Part shown: in pieces, positions 10,801 through 22,922 of the stretch
How positions within the stretch are numbered: the stretch's first letter is position 1
Layout of the letters: the number at the start of each line of letters is the position of its first letter
Assembly (NCBI GenBank): GCA_963573315.1
Contig: OY752141.1
Span: 2,480,001-2,544,000, forward strand
Reading direction: 5' to 3'
Length of the DNA stretch: 64,000 nt
Source of the DNA: Entomortierella parvispora
Lineage: Eukaryota > Mortierellomycota > Mortierellomycetes > Mortierellales > Mortierellaceae
Notes under the pieces: generated by a model
What the model saw: only the letters and a program-made list of their open reading frames with translations
What the model was told of the DNA's origin: nothing
Databases searched by the model: none
Position numbers and translations under genes: made by a program

Positions 10801-13150
10801 GGTGGTGGAAGCTACAGCAACATCAAACGCCCATTCATTTCATTGTCAACGATCGCTTTTCATTGCTAATACTACAAGACTGAGAAGAAAATGGTGAATA
10901 ACTGAGCTGCTTAGAATACATTCGCAAATAGAGTGAAATTGATGTTGATGAAGGGGCTGAACCTTTCCTAGCTTTGCAATTTCGGCTCGTTGCTGCTCAA
11001 ACTCTGCGCCTCGCTCGGCCTGTACACACTCCGTTAGACTACTAGTCAATCGACAATACGAAGAGTTGATGACAAGATCTCTGACTGCCATTTGAGAGCT
11101 CAGCAGTAAGCATAGCCTGCCTCTCATTTTTTTAGCGACTCGAAGAGTTTCTTTTTTCTCGTTGTGCGACTTTTGAAGGGTGAAGGGTGAAGGTTCGGCA
11201 TCTTTTGAAGAATTGATTTGAAATTGACTAGAAGCACTGTTGGGATGAGGCTGAGTTGACGACAGTCTACGATGCGCTATTTTCATGGCAGAGCGATCAT
11301 CACTTTTTGTTAACGGGCGCACCCTTCAGGCCGGAGTGTGAGGCTGTCTGACTGCCCTTTCTACAATTTATATCATCGTCCACGAGGATGTGGACAGATT
11401 TACGCGATAGCACACAAAATGAAGAGACTTGAGAACAGACAATGGTAGCCCTTGTGCTGAGATTGGACCTTGCATCGCAAGGTCCAACAACAGCACAAAC
11501 AATCTGAGTGATCAAGCGGTCGGGCCTATTCTGTGTTTCATTTCACTTCTTGCAGACATTTTCAGAACCACAGCTAGGACACATTCCTTGGGGAGAGAGG
11601 GCCGGGTATTTTCTTGATCATCTGGAAGAAGGTCGTGCCTGGTTTGCTGAATCATCTTTTATTCACTCTCAAAAGCAAAGGTGTGGTTTCTGGCAGGAAA
11701 TAGATGCTGCGAGGGGAAGGGGAGGGTGCCAATGCTAAAGGTTGGGGATTTCAACACTTTACGGGTACGTTGCGCCCCACTCCATGTTGTTTTAGCTGGG
11801 AGGCTGCAGAAAGAAAAGTCAACGCGTGCCACAGGTGAGAGTTCACTATCTGAGCTTTAGGGGGCGGCTCACGTTGAACGAGAGTGGAGTCGGCGCCGCT
11901 GGAAAGTATCTGTCAGCCATGGGTGGAACACATGGCGTGCAGCGAAAGAAAAGCAACTGGGGGCAGATTGACGCGTGTGGCATGATGTGCATAGTAGGAG
12001 ACGGTGCGCTGTGCACGAGGGTCGACCACATCTCTGAGGGTGCAGTAGTGTGTATCATAATCTTGTTGAAGCCCATGAGGCGCGATCGGACTTTTTGTTC
12101 GATTGCTGAGCTGGAAGAACGAGTGCGGCGACCTGGGTTGAGACTTGAGAGTGGTGTCCGGCCTGGCTCTGAATATTGGATTGAGTTTCGTCTTTTCGAT
12201 CTCCTGAAGGCGAGCAATACAGTAGACAAGAAATATTTTGGTGGCGATGGCATGTGAGAGTGCGTGAGCACTGACCGTGGAGACGGATCCTGCTCTTGGG
12301 CATTCGTATTTGTCAAGGGAATTGCTGCTTCCTACTGCATGCTGCGAGCAATTGATTGCCATTATCATCATTATCTGTAGTTGGAGGCTGTGGGTGACAT
12401 AAACAAGTTTACAAAGGCGGATCCACCATGGGTGCAAAGCACTCTGGCCCCTGCCCTGCCCTGCCCTTCGCCTTGGCCCTTGGATGCTCTCACTGCACCT
12501 GCTCATTGGCAGCCAAGAGTTCCTATTCGGGCCATTTCGAATGACAGATTCAAATTGCTTTCACTCTCTGCTGATCAGCACGCGCTCAGGACCTAATCTC
12601 CTCTTTTCTTCTTTTTCTACTCTGCTGGCAGGTGCATTGTTTTCCATCTTAGTTCTTTATTCCTTCATTGTTTTCGCATTCCTTTCACCCTCAGCCCTCA
12701 AGGACCCTTTATTACTATTTTGCCACCAAACAAGTTTGCCCAAAAGGTAACAAGCACACACACATATTACATTCAGAGTCATTCTTGCACTTTGCACACA
12801 CTGTAAGAAGTTGCACCCAGCAGGAGCCGACAGAGAGAAAGCAGCATTTCCTACGGATCGGCGCCAAGAGCAGGAGCGATGATGTGTCTCTTTCTTGTCC
12901 CCACACATGCAGAAGCATGCGTCAAAGTGTCGAATCTCCATGACAAAAAAGAAAGGGCGATCCGCGGACACATATTTTGGGGATGAAATTTCACCCCAAA
13001 AAGAACTCCTCTGTCACACACAGTTTTTCCTTCTTTTTTTTATCTTTTCTTCTTCACAATTGCATCCTGACCATTTCTCTTCTTTCTTCTTTCATCATCG
13101 CCCTTTCTTTCTGCATCATTCTAGCATCCTAATACATCCAGCTCATCATA
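7837..13150. other. Long intergenic stretch, G-alpha leader and promoter side
   Basis: About 5.3 kb separate the G-alpha and acyltransferase start codons, which diverge. The G-alpha side is GA/CT-rich for several hundred bases (long 5' leader or promoter). Most of the remainder shows only short overlapping frames without recognisable protein. The one segment with some coding character is the minus strand between about 10835 and 12316, described under findings. Immediately before the acyltransferase ATG the plus strand is T/C-rich (13023-13125). Confidence 0.55.
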
Positions 13151-14809
13151 ATGTCTATACGTGAGTAAACCTGCCAACCCACTCCCCCAATGAAAAAAAT
13201 AGCCATGACAGAACCGGAGCAGCAACATTCAACATGAACAGGAGCCAGCTCATCTCTCCCTTGCCGTTGCAACCTGAACCCAAAGTCGCCCTTCCTTGTC
13301 CTCCCTCTGTGCTTGGACACAGCACAGCTTCGTCCTTGGGAATCATCTCTGTCGATGGCCATTGTCCGCAATGCTTCCAGCTCGGAGCAATGTCCAATTG
13401 CTCTCGTTGAATCAAGCAACCCCACCCTGACATATGCTTTTGTTCCTTCTTCCCGATCAGTTTCCACAGTATCGATTGCAGTGGCCGTTGCGCCTGTAAT
13501 CTTCTTTGTCCTTCCCTATGTCCTCGCCGCCCTGCCACAAAAGCCCCAGTTCCTGGCAAAATGCATCGTGGTTCTCTTGGCGACAGTGATCATGTCTGTG
13601 GCCGGATGCTTCATCTCGATCGTTTGTGCTGTTCTCGACAAGCGTTATGTGATCAACTATGTCGTCTCGCGCCTCTTCTCCTTCTTGGCGGCCAAGCCCT
13701 GTGGCGTTACCTACAGGATTGTCGGAGAGGAGAAACTGGATACTTACCCTGCCATTGTCGTCTGTAACCATCAGTCTTCCATGGACATGATGGTCCTCGG
13801 CCGTGTCTTCCCCAAGCACTGTGTGGTCATGGCCAAGAAGGAGCTTTTGTACTTTCCGTTCTTGGGCATCTTTAGTAAGTCTTTGATCTTGGCTTGTAGA
13901 TTACACGGATGGAAAACCGGCCTGGCGAGCACTATGACCTCTGATCGCGCAGCGTATGGAGTAATGGTGGACCATTACAAACGAAGCAAGATGGAAAAGC
14001 AAAGGAACAGGATTGTCGTCATTTGCAGGACTGCACGGACTCGATAGAGCAGCGCTGAATGTGTGCTTGAATGGACTCGGTCTACTCCCAATTTAGTAGT
14101 TGGACACGCCACCCCCCACACCCGCGGATCAGTTGTTTATGTGTTGATCGACTTTCGGATGAATCATGCACTAATACTGCAATTTGAATCTCTTAGTGAA
14201 ATTGAGCAACGCGATCTTTATCGACCGTAAGAACCACAAGAAGGCCATTGAATCTACCACCCAGGCTGTTGCTGACATGAAGAAGCACAATGTAAGTTTA
14301 GGTGGAGCACATGCTCGCGTTCACTGGAATGTATTCTGGATGCGGTGAATCAGTTTCTCAACGTACTTTTGACCTTTTTCAACTAGTCTGGCATCTGGAT
14401 CTTCCCTGAAGGCACTCGCTCGCGTCTGGACACTGCTGATCTGTTGCCTTTCAAGAAGGGAGCCTTCCACCTTGCTATTCAGGCCCAGCTTCCTATCCTG
14501 CCCATTGTCTCTGAGGGATACTCTCATATCTACGATTCTTCGAAGCGCTCTTTCCCTGGAGGCGAGCTTGAGATCCGTGTGTTGGACCCTATCTCTACAG
14601 TCGGTATGACTTCGGAGGATGTGAATGATCTCATGGAGAAGACCCGCAATGTGATGTTGCAACACCTCAAGGAAATGGACCGTCGCTCAGCCTTGCACGG
14701 CGAGTCCGCTGTTGCGAACGGAGGAAAGGCCAACGGAAAGACCACAGCAACGTCAGTAGGCAAGGAGGAGGAGACTAGTGTCAAGAAGAGGAGGACACTC
14801 AAGGATTGA
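13151..14809 (+). CDS. SLC1: 1-acyl-sn-glycerol-3-phosphate acyltransferase (LPAAT), 4 exons
   Basis: Exons 13151-13160, 13470-13874, 14197-14291 and 14387-14809 give 310 residues. The first exon holds only ATG TCT ATA C before a GTGAGT donor. The enzyme acylates lysophosphatidic acid to phosphatidic acid, a step of phospholipid and triacylglycerol synthesis in the ER. PlsC motifs are visible: NHQSSMD (the NHX4D catalytic motif), IFIDR, FPEGTRSR and the LPI motif (LPILPIVSEGY). N-terminal hydrophobic helices (VAPVIFFVLPYVLAAL and IVVLLATVIMSVAGCF) anchor it to the membrane. The exon junctions reproduce uninterrupted family sequence, for example GIF|MKLSNAIFIDR and KKHN|SGIWIFPEGTR. The sequence closely resembles Mortierella LPAATs as I remember them, which is my best clue to the organism. 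The charged Lys/Arg tail has no assigned role. Confidence 0.93.
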
Positions 14810-15316
14810 ATCAAAAGAACACCATGAAAACGAGGCGACAGAACATTAGAAAGGAAGATCCGGATTATCGACCCATGGACACTTATACTCAATGCACGCC
14901 ATGAGACACGATGAAAGATCCCCATTTTACCACGTTGTTCTTTCCTTCCAAAGATATCCAATCGTGCCATAGTACCAGTACCTTGTCCATGTACACATAT
15001 ATTTTTTAGAAGCAATACATCATGCAAAAAAAACCCCCCGGTGTGCCTTGATCTGATAACAACCAACACTGCCACACTTACGAGGTGCATCCATTGTTAT
15101 ATTTTTACTGAATTGAGTGAGAATCTTTGATTGGGATATGAGCTCGAACTAATCAAGACCTGCCGTAAACTACAACAACGCCTCGATGTGGGCGGAACAA
15201 GCCAAACACCGGAATACGAGGATATTGAGCAGATGCTAGCTTGGAATTCACAGAAGCAATTGGTCCGCACTTGTGAAGTTCAGATAGATCTAGTTACCAT
15301 ACGTCCTCCGTAATGT
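14810..15316. other. Convergent 3' intergenic region
   Basis: This is the shared downstream region of the acyltransferase (+) and the F-box gene (-). A 60-codon open frame at 15131-15313 on the plus strand has no recognised features, and I do not call it a gene. Confidence 0.5.
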
Positions 15317-16963
15317 TTACAAGTTTTTATTCTCAATCCGATATTCCGTCACCCAAGAGTCAAAGCAAACATGTCGCAAAAGATATGTAGCATGATCATT
15401 CTTCTCTACTCCAACCACTCTCTTCAGGTCAGGCCAATGCTTTAACACCCAGAGGGCCTCTGGCTTCCTCCAATGATCCTGGCTAAAAGCGGTGTGGAAT
15501 GCAAATGTTCTCAACTTCCTCAATGATGAAAGGACTCCCAAAGCATGCTGGAGCGTCAACCTTGGAGACTGGCCACCTTCTAAGCGATTGTACGGAAACC
15601 CACAAGCAAAATATTCAAGCTTTGTCAACTCTGCAATCCGGGAGAACATGACTGATTGAAGTTTCGGTTTCATGAACGACGGCACCAACGTCAATTCTTT
15701 CAGACCTCGACAAACCCACGGCCGATCATCGAGATCTGTGTCCTTGAAGCAAGCCTCACTCCGGAAGATGGACAAGTTGGGCATGAGACAAAGAATATCC
15801 TGGACGATTCGCCCGCCATACTGGAAGTAATTCACCCTCAAATCGAGGATGCGGAGCGTTGTCAAGTGCCGTGGAGCCAACTCCTTGAGAATATTCCAGT
15901 GATCCATCTCGAAGGTGCAGCCCCGCCAACTCAACTCGGTGATTCGAGTCATTCCTTCTACCAGTAATTTGAAATCTTCTGTAGAAACAGTCTGACCCCG
16001 GAAGACCAAAGCCTCCAATCGTTCCCATCGGTGCTCAGATGCCATCATCTGAGCTATCTGGTATGCTGGGCTCTCTATTGAAGAGTAACGCGTGTTGTCC
16101 CAGTAGAGTCGCGCAAGGTCTGGACATTGCTGAATCAGCAGGAGTTGGCTCTGCGTCACATACCGATTGGTCTCATAGGTGTGAAAAACAAGCTCCTTGA
16201 TCTTGGACACCGTGGGGAGTCCTGTCAAGGGGGACGAGATCAATGCAGGGTAATCGTTCGGATTACATGGATGTTGATCGGGAGTATTGTTGAGCGCCCA
16301 ATGTCCTTTGATGGTCATTACTTTGAGGCGAGGCCAGAGGCAGCTGAACATAGTTTTCCAATGATAGACGGTCGACAATCGGGGGTTGATTAAGCTCAGT
16401 TCTGTGAGATGTGGACAGCCCACGATGGCATCAAGGAGTTCATCATACATGGTAACAGAAAGGGAGAGAGAAGTCAAGGTATTCCGGTGGCGACGAATAA
16501 AGGTCGAGGGCGCGCTCGTTGATTGTTGGGATGGATTGATCGTCAACGTCGAGAGATTTGAGTAAAAGAGCTCCTCGTCCATGTCCGCCATGCTACGTAC
16601 TCTGTCATCCGAGACAGAGAGCTTGCGGACAAGGGCCAAGTGTTTTTGGAGGACATTGATGGGCGGGCACTTGTGCGAATCCAAGTTGACTTCGAAGGTA
16701 GACCAGACAGACGGAAGGACGATGGAATACCACGTGCGAGAGACAGAGAGGCACTTCAGGAGGGAGTGATTATCCAAACGCTCAAAGACTAGAATAAGGA
16801 CCTCGGGGATTGCAAGAGGGTCTCGCCGCTTGTATAGTTGCTCAGGGATCTGTACTTGGCCGAGATTCGGAGAGGGAGGGTCCTCATGTTGCGCATTGTC
16901 GAGCAGACACATTGTAATGAAAAGGTAGATGTGGAATGCTGAATGCTCAATGCCGAAGTCCAT
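15317..16963 (-). CDS. F-box/leucine-rich-repeat protein (family member 1)
   Basis: A single-exon gene of 548 codons. An in-frame ATG 17 codons later (16912) is an equally good start, because the first residues are hydrophobic and not shared with other members. The F-box sits at about residues 49-90 (AIPEVLILVFERL...CLSVSRTWYSIVLPSVW). It is followed by irregular leucine-rich repeats typical of SCF substrate receptors: the F-box binds Skp1 and the repeats bind the target. Family marks are IRRHRNTLTSLSL, QDILCLMPNLSIFRSE, the signature DDRPWVCRGLKELTL and the ending ALWVLKHWPDLKRV. The substrate is unknown. Four more genes and one relic of the same family lie in this window. The gene is convergent with the acyltransferase gene and followed upstream by the P450 on the same strand. 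Confidence 0.85.
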   Translation of the reverse strand: MDFGIEHSAFHIYLFITMCLLDNAQHEDPPSPNLGQVQIPEQLYKRRDPLAIPEVLILVFERLDNHSLLKCLSVSRTWYSIVLPSVWSTFEVNLDSHKCPPINVLQKHLALVRKLSVSDDRVRSMADMDEELFYSNLSTLTINPSQQSTSAPSTFIRRHRNTLTSLSLSVTMYDELLDAIVGCPHLTELSLINPRLSTVYHWKTMFSCLWPRLKVMTIKGHWALNNTPDQHPCNPNDYPALISSPLTGLPTVSKIKELVFHTYETNRYVTQSQLLLIQQCPDLARLYWDNTRYSSIESPAYQIAQMMASEHRWERLEALVFRGQTVSTEDFKLLVEGMTRITELSWRGCTFEMDHWNILKELAPRHLTTLRILDLRVNYFQYGGRIVQDILCLMPNLSIFRSEACFKDTDLDDRPWVCRGLKELTLVPSFMKPKLQSVMFSRIAELTKLEYFACGFPYNRLEGGQSPRLTLQHALGVLSSLRKLRTFAFHTAFSQDHWRKPEALWVLKHWPDLKRVVGVEKNDHATYLLRHVCFDSWVTEYRIENKNL

Positions 16964-17044
16964 CTTTTATGTTTTTTTAGGCTGTGCACTGCCACCAATT
17001 TTATTATTTTCTTTCAGAATGTACGATAGCTTTACGTCTTCTGT

Positions 17045-18923
17045 TCACTCGCCTTTGTACTTCTCAAAGACAATCTGCATGCCGTTTCGCGAGTACATGG
17101 TGATGTCCGACTCGGGCTGGGGTTCAAAGCCCTCGACCACCTTCCAGTCGTACCGTTGGATCAAGCGCGTCATCGTGTTCATAGCCTGGTTGTAGGCAAA
17201 GTTCTGACCCAGGCAGATACGGGGACCGGCATGGAAGGGGAAGAACATAAAAGGACGAACCAACTTGACACGCTCAGGTCCCCAACGGTCGGGATCAAAC
17301 TCTTCGGCATCCTCACCCCAGTACTCCTTCATACGATGGGTCACATAGGACGAGTGGACGACCAAGGAGCCCTTAGGGATAAAGTAGCCATTGGGCAAGA
17401 CATCGTCCTCAAGACACGTCTTGATGTTCAAGGGCACGGCAGGGTAAAGACGCAAGGTTTCGTTGATGACTTGCTTCAGGTACTTGAGCTTCTTGATATC
17501 GTCATGGTCGGGCTTTCGATCCCGGCCCAGGACCTCAAAGATTTCTTCGCGAACACGTTGCATCACTTCAGGGTGCTTGCCCAAGTTATAGCACATGAAC
17601 GTCAACAGGTTCGTCGAGGTATCGCGACCCGCCAACAAGAAGTTCATCATCAGATCGCGGAGGTAGATGCGATCAAAGGGGTTGCCGTTCTCATCCACAG
17701 AGTTCAAGAAGTGGGTCAACAAGTTGTCGTGCTTGTGTTCATTCTCCTCTCCAGCTTTGGCATTCGCCTGGCGTTCAATCTCTCTGGCAATCGCGGAATC
17801 AACAATGGGCATCAAGACCGCGTCCATGTCCTTGACCTTTTGAGGGAACTCCTTGGCAGGGACCAAAGATTGGTAATCACACAGGCGGATCTTCCAGCCG
17901 CAAACCTTCTGGGTGTAGTTGAACGCGCTCACAAACGCTGACTGAGGGATATCCAGGGCATTGATGCAGTCACCGAAGAGAAATCCAGTCGCGGTGTCGA
18001 TCGTGTAACGAGACCAGAGATCTTGAGCATCCAGGGCCTCTCCTGCTGCGATAGACTTGTCGAGGATGCCAAAAACCTGATTGATCTGAGTCTCGATGTG
18101 GGCGGCACCCTTGTATTCTGTCACCTGGAAATGGGGGCGTGCCAGGGCGCGCTGGTTCTTCCATGCAGCACCATCAGCGTTGAAGATGCCGGTTCCCATG
18201 AATGGGAAAAAGGCCTTGTGGAAGGCAGGACCTATTTTTGGGTAGCAACAAGACGACCAACAGTCAGCTTCTTTGAAATACATTCAAATGACGATGATCT
18301 ACTTTGTGGGTGAAGAAAGATCATTGGGCAGGCACTTTGCAGGACAAGGTTCAGTGGAGAGCGAAAAAAAGAGAGGTTCTCAAGTGGGGTTGAGAGCATC
18401 CTTCTTTTTAAACTGACGCTCCCTTTCTGCCCCACTCCACAAACTGTGGTCAAGGTCAACGATGAAGGTGAAAGAGAATTCCAGAGGATGGGTTGTGGAG
18501 GTGGAGCTTACCTTTGGGATAGTTCTCAAAGTTCTTGACCAGGATGTGCTGGACCGAAGATGGCTCGAAGGCCAAGATCAGGCTGTGGCCGATAAATTCC
18601 GTGGTCAAAGTGAGGCCCTGTTTGGAAAAATTCTGAATGAACTGAAGCTCCACTCCGTCTCGGCGAGCCTTGACATAGTTGTAGCCGACGTCCAACATGA
18701 AGAACTTGGTCTTCAAGTGAGGAACAGACATGCCACGTGGAGGCGCCTTCTTGGCCCTCAAACGTCCCAACCAAAAGTAGAGGACTGCGGTTAAGGCAAG
18801 CATGGACATGGCGGGATTAGCCTTGCCACGCTTCACAAGGGCCTTTTGCCGGTGGCGGAGAATTGTGAGAATGTTGGAAACCATCGACGATGAGATGGCC
18901 GCGTTGGCTACTTGTGTTGACAT
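17045..18923 (-). CDS. Cytochrome P450 monooxygenase, CYP52/CYP4-like, 2 exons
   Basis: Exons 18512-18923 and 17045-18231 join (YPK-G-PAFHKAF) to 532 residues. The start MSTQVANAA is the last ATG before a continuous P450 sequence. An N-terminal membrane helix (MSMLALTAVLYFWLG) should hold it in the ER. Then come the C-helix region WKNQRALARPHF, the I-helix oxygen-binding motif AGRDTS, the K-helix ExxR (ETLRLYP) and the haem loop FPFHAGPRICLGQNFA with its Cys ligand. Motif spacing and the phrase FNADGAAWKNQR resemble fungal fatty-acid/alkane omega-hydroxylases (CYP52) and CYP4 enzymes, so a lipid substrate is likely but inferred. The intron is 280 nt. The 5' flank is T/C-rich on the coding strand. 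Confidence 0.9.
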
Positions 18924-21473
18924 GTTATTGTTGTTGATTTGAATGTGTTGTGATGGTGTGCGATGTTGTTTGTTGCGGTGGTGGCTGCTTTGCGCAAGAG
19001 ATGTAGAGCGATGGCTGTTTGCTGCTAGCAAGGGTATTTGGAGAGAGTGAGGATGGATGTACAGAAAAGAGAAACGAGGGGAGGAAAGAGCGGAGGGTGG
19101 TTATACAATGAGAAGGAAGTGCAATAACGAGGAAGAACAGAAAATGGGAAAGAAGGAAAGAAAAATCACCGAGGGCTCGAAATGCTTTCCTTTTGTACTT
19201 TTTCTTCTCCACGTCCGAGGTCGATTAGGGACCCACGGAAAACAGAGCAAGAGGAAAGGCAGGAGAGCACAAGGATATGAGAGAAGGGGTGTCTAGTTTA
19301 AGATGCAGCGCCGCTCACTAGGACGAATTACATAAAGAGAACGATCCCCCAAAGTATCACTTTTTCAGTTGGACTCAATGGCCTCCAGCGGTCATTAGAT
19401 CAGTGGAGGCAAGCTTCCTTTTCGCCTATTCAACCAAACAATTGCTCGTGCTGCTAGACCACAGTTGAGTGCCAAGTCTTCCCGATGAACATCTCACGTT
19501 GTGTCTTTTCAACAAAACGACAATCAGATCGTGTATCACCAACAGCTTGACTCGAAGCTCCACTTTGTTGCACAACGTCTGATGTCTTGTTAATTGCCTA
19601 ACAAGAACATTGCGTAACAAGAACAGTCAACCGAAATTCAGAATCGTCTTCGAGAGAAAGAACAATGGATTGGACGACATTTCTTGATGATAACAGGCAG
19701 CACCAGCAGTCGATGGTCGGGAAATATGCTGAATTTCTACCCCAAAGATTTCCCGATTTCAAGGGTGCTGAATTTTATTTGAGCTTAAGAGACACGGCGA
19801 ATTTTGATCTCATTTTGACCAATTGTCCCTCAACTGGGAAGAACAAATAGTGTAGAACTACCCACGAGTTTGGACTTTGATAGAGGAGGCCTAGCACCGT
19901 GCTTGTGCTTGTTGCCAGTGATGATAGTTGTAAAGGACAGTACCCAACGGTCTCTCGCTTGCTCATGTGAGTTACAAGATATACTATTCCCTTTCAGAAA
20001 AGAAAATCCTCGTCCTAAAGCGACAAGGGAGTGAGACCCGGTCACGTATCTCACGTTCTCAGGACTCTGCCTTCATCAGCAGTAACTTCCGCCAGCAAAA
20101 CGAAACCTGCAGGGAAGAGCAGCAGAAGGTACATATCTGTCTCCCGTCCTCTCCCATCAAAAATGGCTGCAGAATTGGAGGACCATTTAGACGGATGTGT
20201 CGTCTACCTTTTGACATCATACAACCTGTTTTGGTGCTGTTTGTTTTAGCACATGAAAAAAAACCTCCTAACTCTCAACTGTTCGACACGTCTTCTTGAC
20301 CACAACGTAAATGCCAAGACACTAAACAATTGTCTGCTCGATTTGAAAATCTCGAATCGATCTATCTACTCCCAAAATGTCGTCTTTGTGCGCGCGTGTG
20401 GTCATCATGGAGAACATCCGTGAGATGATTTTCATTTACTTGTTCTTCGTGATTTTATGATACACAAACTGATCATTTGACACTTTTGAGTGAACGCGAA
20501 ACTCAACAATGCCATTGTTCATATCAAAGCTTTGTCAGAAAGTACCAATTGTTTCTTTTACACAGCCAAATAAAAGCAACAACTGTGCCTTGTCGGCCTT
20601 GCTCAAGTTCCAGTCTCTGAAAGGGATGAAAGTCAAGACCCTAATCGGACGTTTGACAGAAGACGAATGGATGGAGTAGTAGTGTTTGACAACCCCAGAG
20701 AAATAAATTCCTGGTCAGGGAACTGCCACGAGGAGGATTAGAGCAGATGTTACTCCACAATAGATATCCAGGGTTCTGGTCAATTGTCCCACGTTGCCCC
20801 TGAGTGCAGTGCATCCCCTCTTTCCTCTGGCCAAAAAAAACAGGCTGTGGTTTGGGGCAGCATGTGAAGAAGAATTCTAAAGTGAACATAAAACAATCTT
20901 GGTCTGTGCGAAGATTGCGCGTAGACTGCCATAGTTCGGAAAAAAAAGACATAGGAGTACCGAACCTTTCACTTCACTCAATGGGAAGGGTGCAAAAACA
21001 GCCCTTTCTACGGAGGAGGGGGATTGTGGAAGACGCGCAAAGTGTCGGGCCTGTGTGTTCACTCAAAAATGGTGGACGCTCAATTACGAAGTCTTGGCAG
21101 CCCTGTAACTAGAACTTCGTCTCCCCTGCTTAGCCCAATTTTCCTGTTTTCCACCACACATGTCCTTGTCAAGATTAGGTATCCAATGCACTCCCACTTT
21201 GGATACATACGCGCCCTGAACACCGAAAAGGAGAAAACGCGTCTGTTTCCTAGGACTTTAACCTGTACTTCAATGCAATATACTATCGTCATCAAGAACG
21301 CCAAGAATCCGATGCCCTCTTGTCTTCCTCAACACAAACAATTCATCAAATGGTTTCACTTTCCGTCCGCAATAGCAAGCGAGCGACAATGATGTGAGAG
21401 AGAGGTTCCGAGGTCGTTTTTTTTCCTGAAAGATTTATTCCAATCGCTTCTTCTGTTTCCAAAGATTCCCTGT
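18924..21473. other. Gene-poor intergenic stretch
   Basis: About 2.5 kb lie between the P450 start and the RPS15 stop. The P450 side is a CT-rich leader on the minus strand. Beyond it the base composition is AT-richer and the frames are short and unrelated to anything I recognise. The only frame with a protein-like look is 19665-19850 (+), noted under findings. No tRNA cloverleaf was spotted. Confidence 0.5.
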
Positions 21474-21929
21474 TTACTTGAGGGGGATGAAACGGGAAGA
21501 GTGGGTGGCACCGATACCGGGACGACCGTGCTTGACGGGCTTGTAGGTGATGGAGAACTCACCGAGGTAGTGTCCAATCATCTCAGGCTTGATCTCGACC
21601 TGGTTGAAGGTCTTTCCGTTGTAGACACCAACGATGGAGCCAATCATCTCGGGAACAACAATCATGTTACGGAGGTGAGTCTTGACAACAGCGGGCTTCT
21701 CCATGGCGGGAGCATCCTTCTTGGCCTGGCGCAACTTCTTGATCAAACCCATGGGCTTGCGCTTGAGACCACGCTGGAAACGTCTGCGGGGACGAGCGTT
21801 GACAAGGTCCATCAACTGCTCGGAGGACAAGTCCAAGAGCTTGTCCAAGTCAATTCCGCGGTAAGAGAACTTGCGGAAAGTTCTCTTCTTTCTCGCATCC
21901 ATGGCGGCATCGTCGTGGTGTTCGTCAGC
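21474..21929 (-). CDS. RPS15: 40S ribosomal protein uS19 (RPS15)
   Basis: The frame ends [14 protein letters not shown] and reads through [24 protein letters not shown] and [13 protein letters not shown], the near-invariant sequence of eukaryotic uS19 in the head of the small subunit. An ATG at 21902 would give 142 residues. However, the frame continues upstream without a stop as ADEHHDDAA to an AG at 21931-21930, which looks like a splice acceptor. The true start is therefore probably an upstream exon holding only ATG, with a candidate at 22166-22164 followed by GTTTAG. That would give [16 protein letters not shown], 152 residues, and a 234-nt intron. The acceptor is convincing; the donor is weak. 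The coordinates given cover the certain coding exon. Confidence 0.93.
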   Translation of the reverse strand, partial: ADEHHDDAAMDARKKRTFRKFSYRGIDLDKLLDLSSEQLMDLVNARPRRRFQRGLKRKPMGLIKKLRQAKKDAPAMEKPAVVKTHLRNMIVVPEMIGSIVGVYNGKTFNQVEIKPEMIGHYLGEFSITYKPVKHGRPGIGATHSSRFIPLK

Positions 21930-22166
21930 CTAAGAACAAAATATGGGGAAACGAGTCGACAGGTGAATATTCCAAGTTCTGATCCATATATGGGAGCGAG
22001 AGGGAAGAGAAAGAGGGCGAACTGCTGACTGCGGTCGATACCACAGAACCAAACACAGGAGGGAATGAAAAGAGGGGGTGCTGTAGTTGTTGCTGCGTCG
22101 CAATTCCTGATTGATTCGATCAATTGGTGGTGCTCCTGGATGATGGCTCCGTCCATGCTAAACCAT

Positions 22167-22922
22167 GTCCAAGTCCACTGGGAAAAGTATGTCGTTGGCT
22201 GCTTTGCTTCGCTTTGGCGGAAGGTTCCTCAACGACACAAAAGATGTAAGGGAACAGGCGATCAGAGGTCTGATCCTCATCACCAAGAGCCGAGGAGATA
22301 AAACAAAGCCCTCAACTGAGTACAGCACATCCGAGCAACTGATGGCGGCATCAGAGGTTCACGCCCTTTTTCAGCGATCTGCGTCTGCATCAGCATAAAA
22401 GAATGTGTTGTTTCTCTCCTGGAAGTCCCTTTCCTCCAGGTTGTGCCGATTGCGGTTGATTAGCCGAGTGATCGCTTCAAGGTGCTTAAATCGGCCATGG
22501 ATGGTCCGAATCAGCCCATGTGTGAACAAAGATCACAGATTCGTTCCCGACAATGTTTTCTCTGTGCATTGAGTATACGATGATGGTGGTATATCGAGAA
22601 GAAGCGTCCGATGGATGGATGGATGGTATCGATGATCGTTGGATGCTCCATGTGCGATGTTTAGTACCATATTGAGAATAGTTGATTTGAAAGGACGTAA
22701 AAAGGAACCGCGGAGTATCACCGCTAATATTGGGGGGATTGACTTAAGGGGTCACAAAAAGCGGAGACCGTTTTGCATTCTGGTTGAGAGTTCAAGGAAT
22801 ATGTATGTAGTTCAAGACTTCAAGTAGCGGTTGAAGGGTTACTTTTTGTATTATTATAACCATTTGGGCTATTTAGCAGAGATGTTGTCTTCCTATCAGA
22901 ATAACTATGGAAGTGCGCTATT
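22167..22922. other. Intergenic region upstream of RPS15 and downstream of acyl-CoA oxidase
   Basis: Contains the RPS15 promoter side and the 3' flank of the oxidase gene. A GATG tetranucleotide patch lies near 22610-22625. I see no gene. Confidence 0.5.

Noticed and set aside
16923-18313. Open frames on the plus strand through the P450 gene (up to 261 codons)
   Set aside because: Antisense shadows caused by biased third-codon bases; the P450 motifs are on the minus strand.
21812-22156. Minus-strand frame of 114 codons upstream of RPS15 (MDGAIIQEHHQ...)
   Set aside because: It overlaps RPS15 in another frame and lies in the probable 5' intron; no family features.
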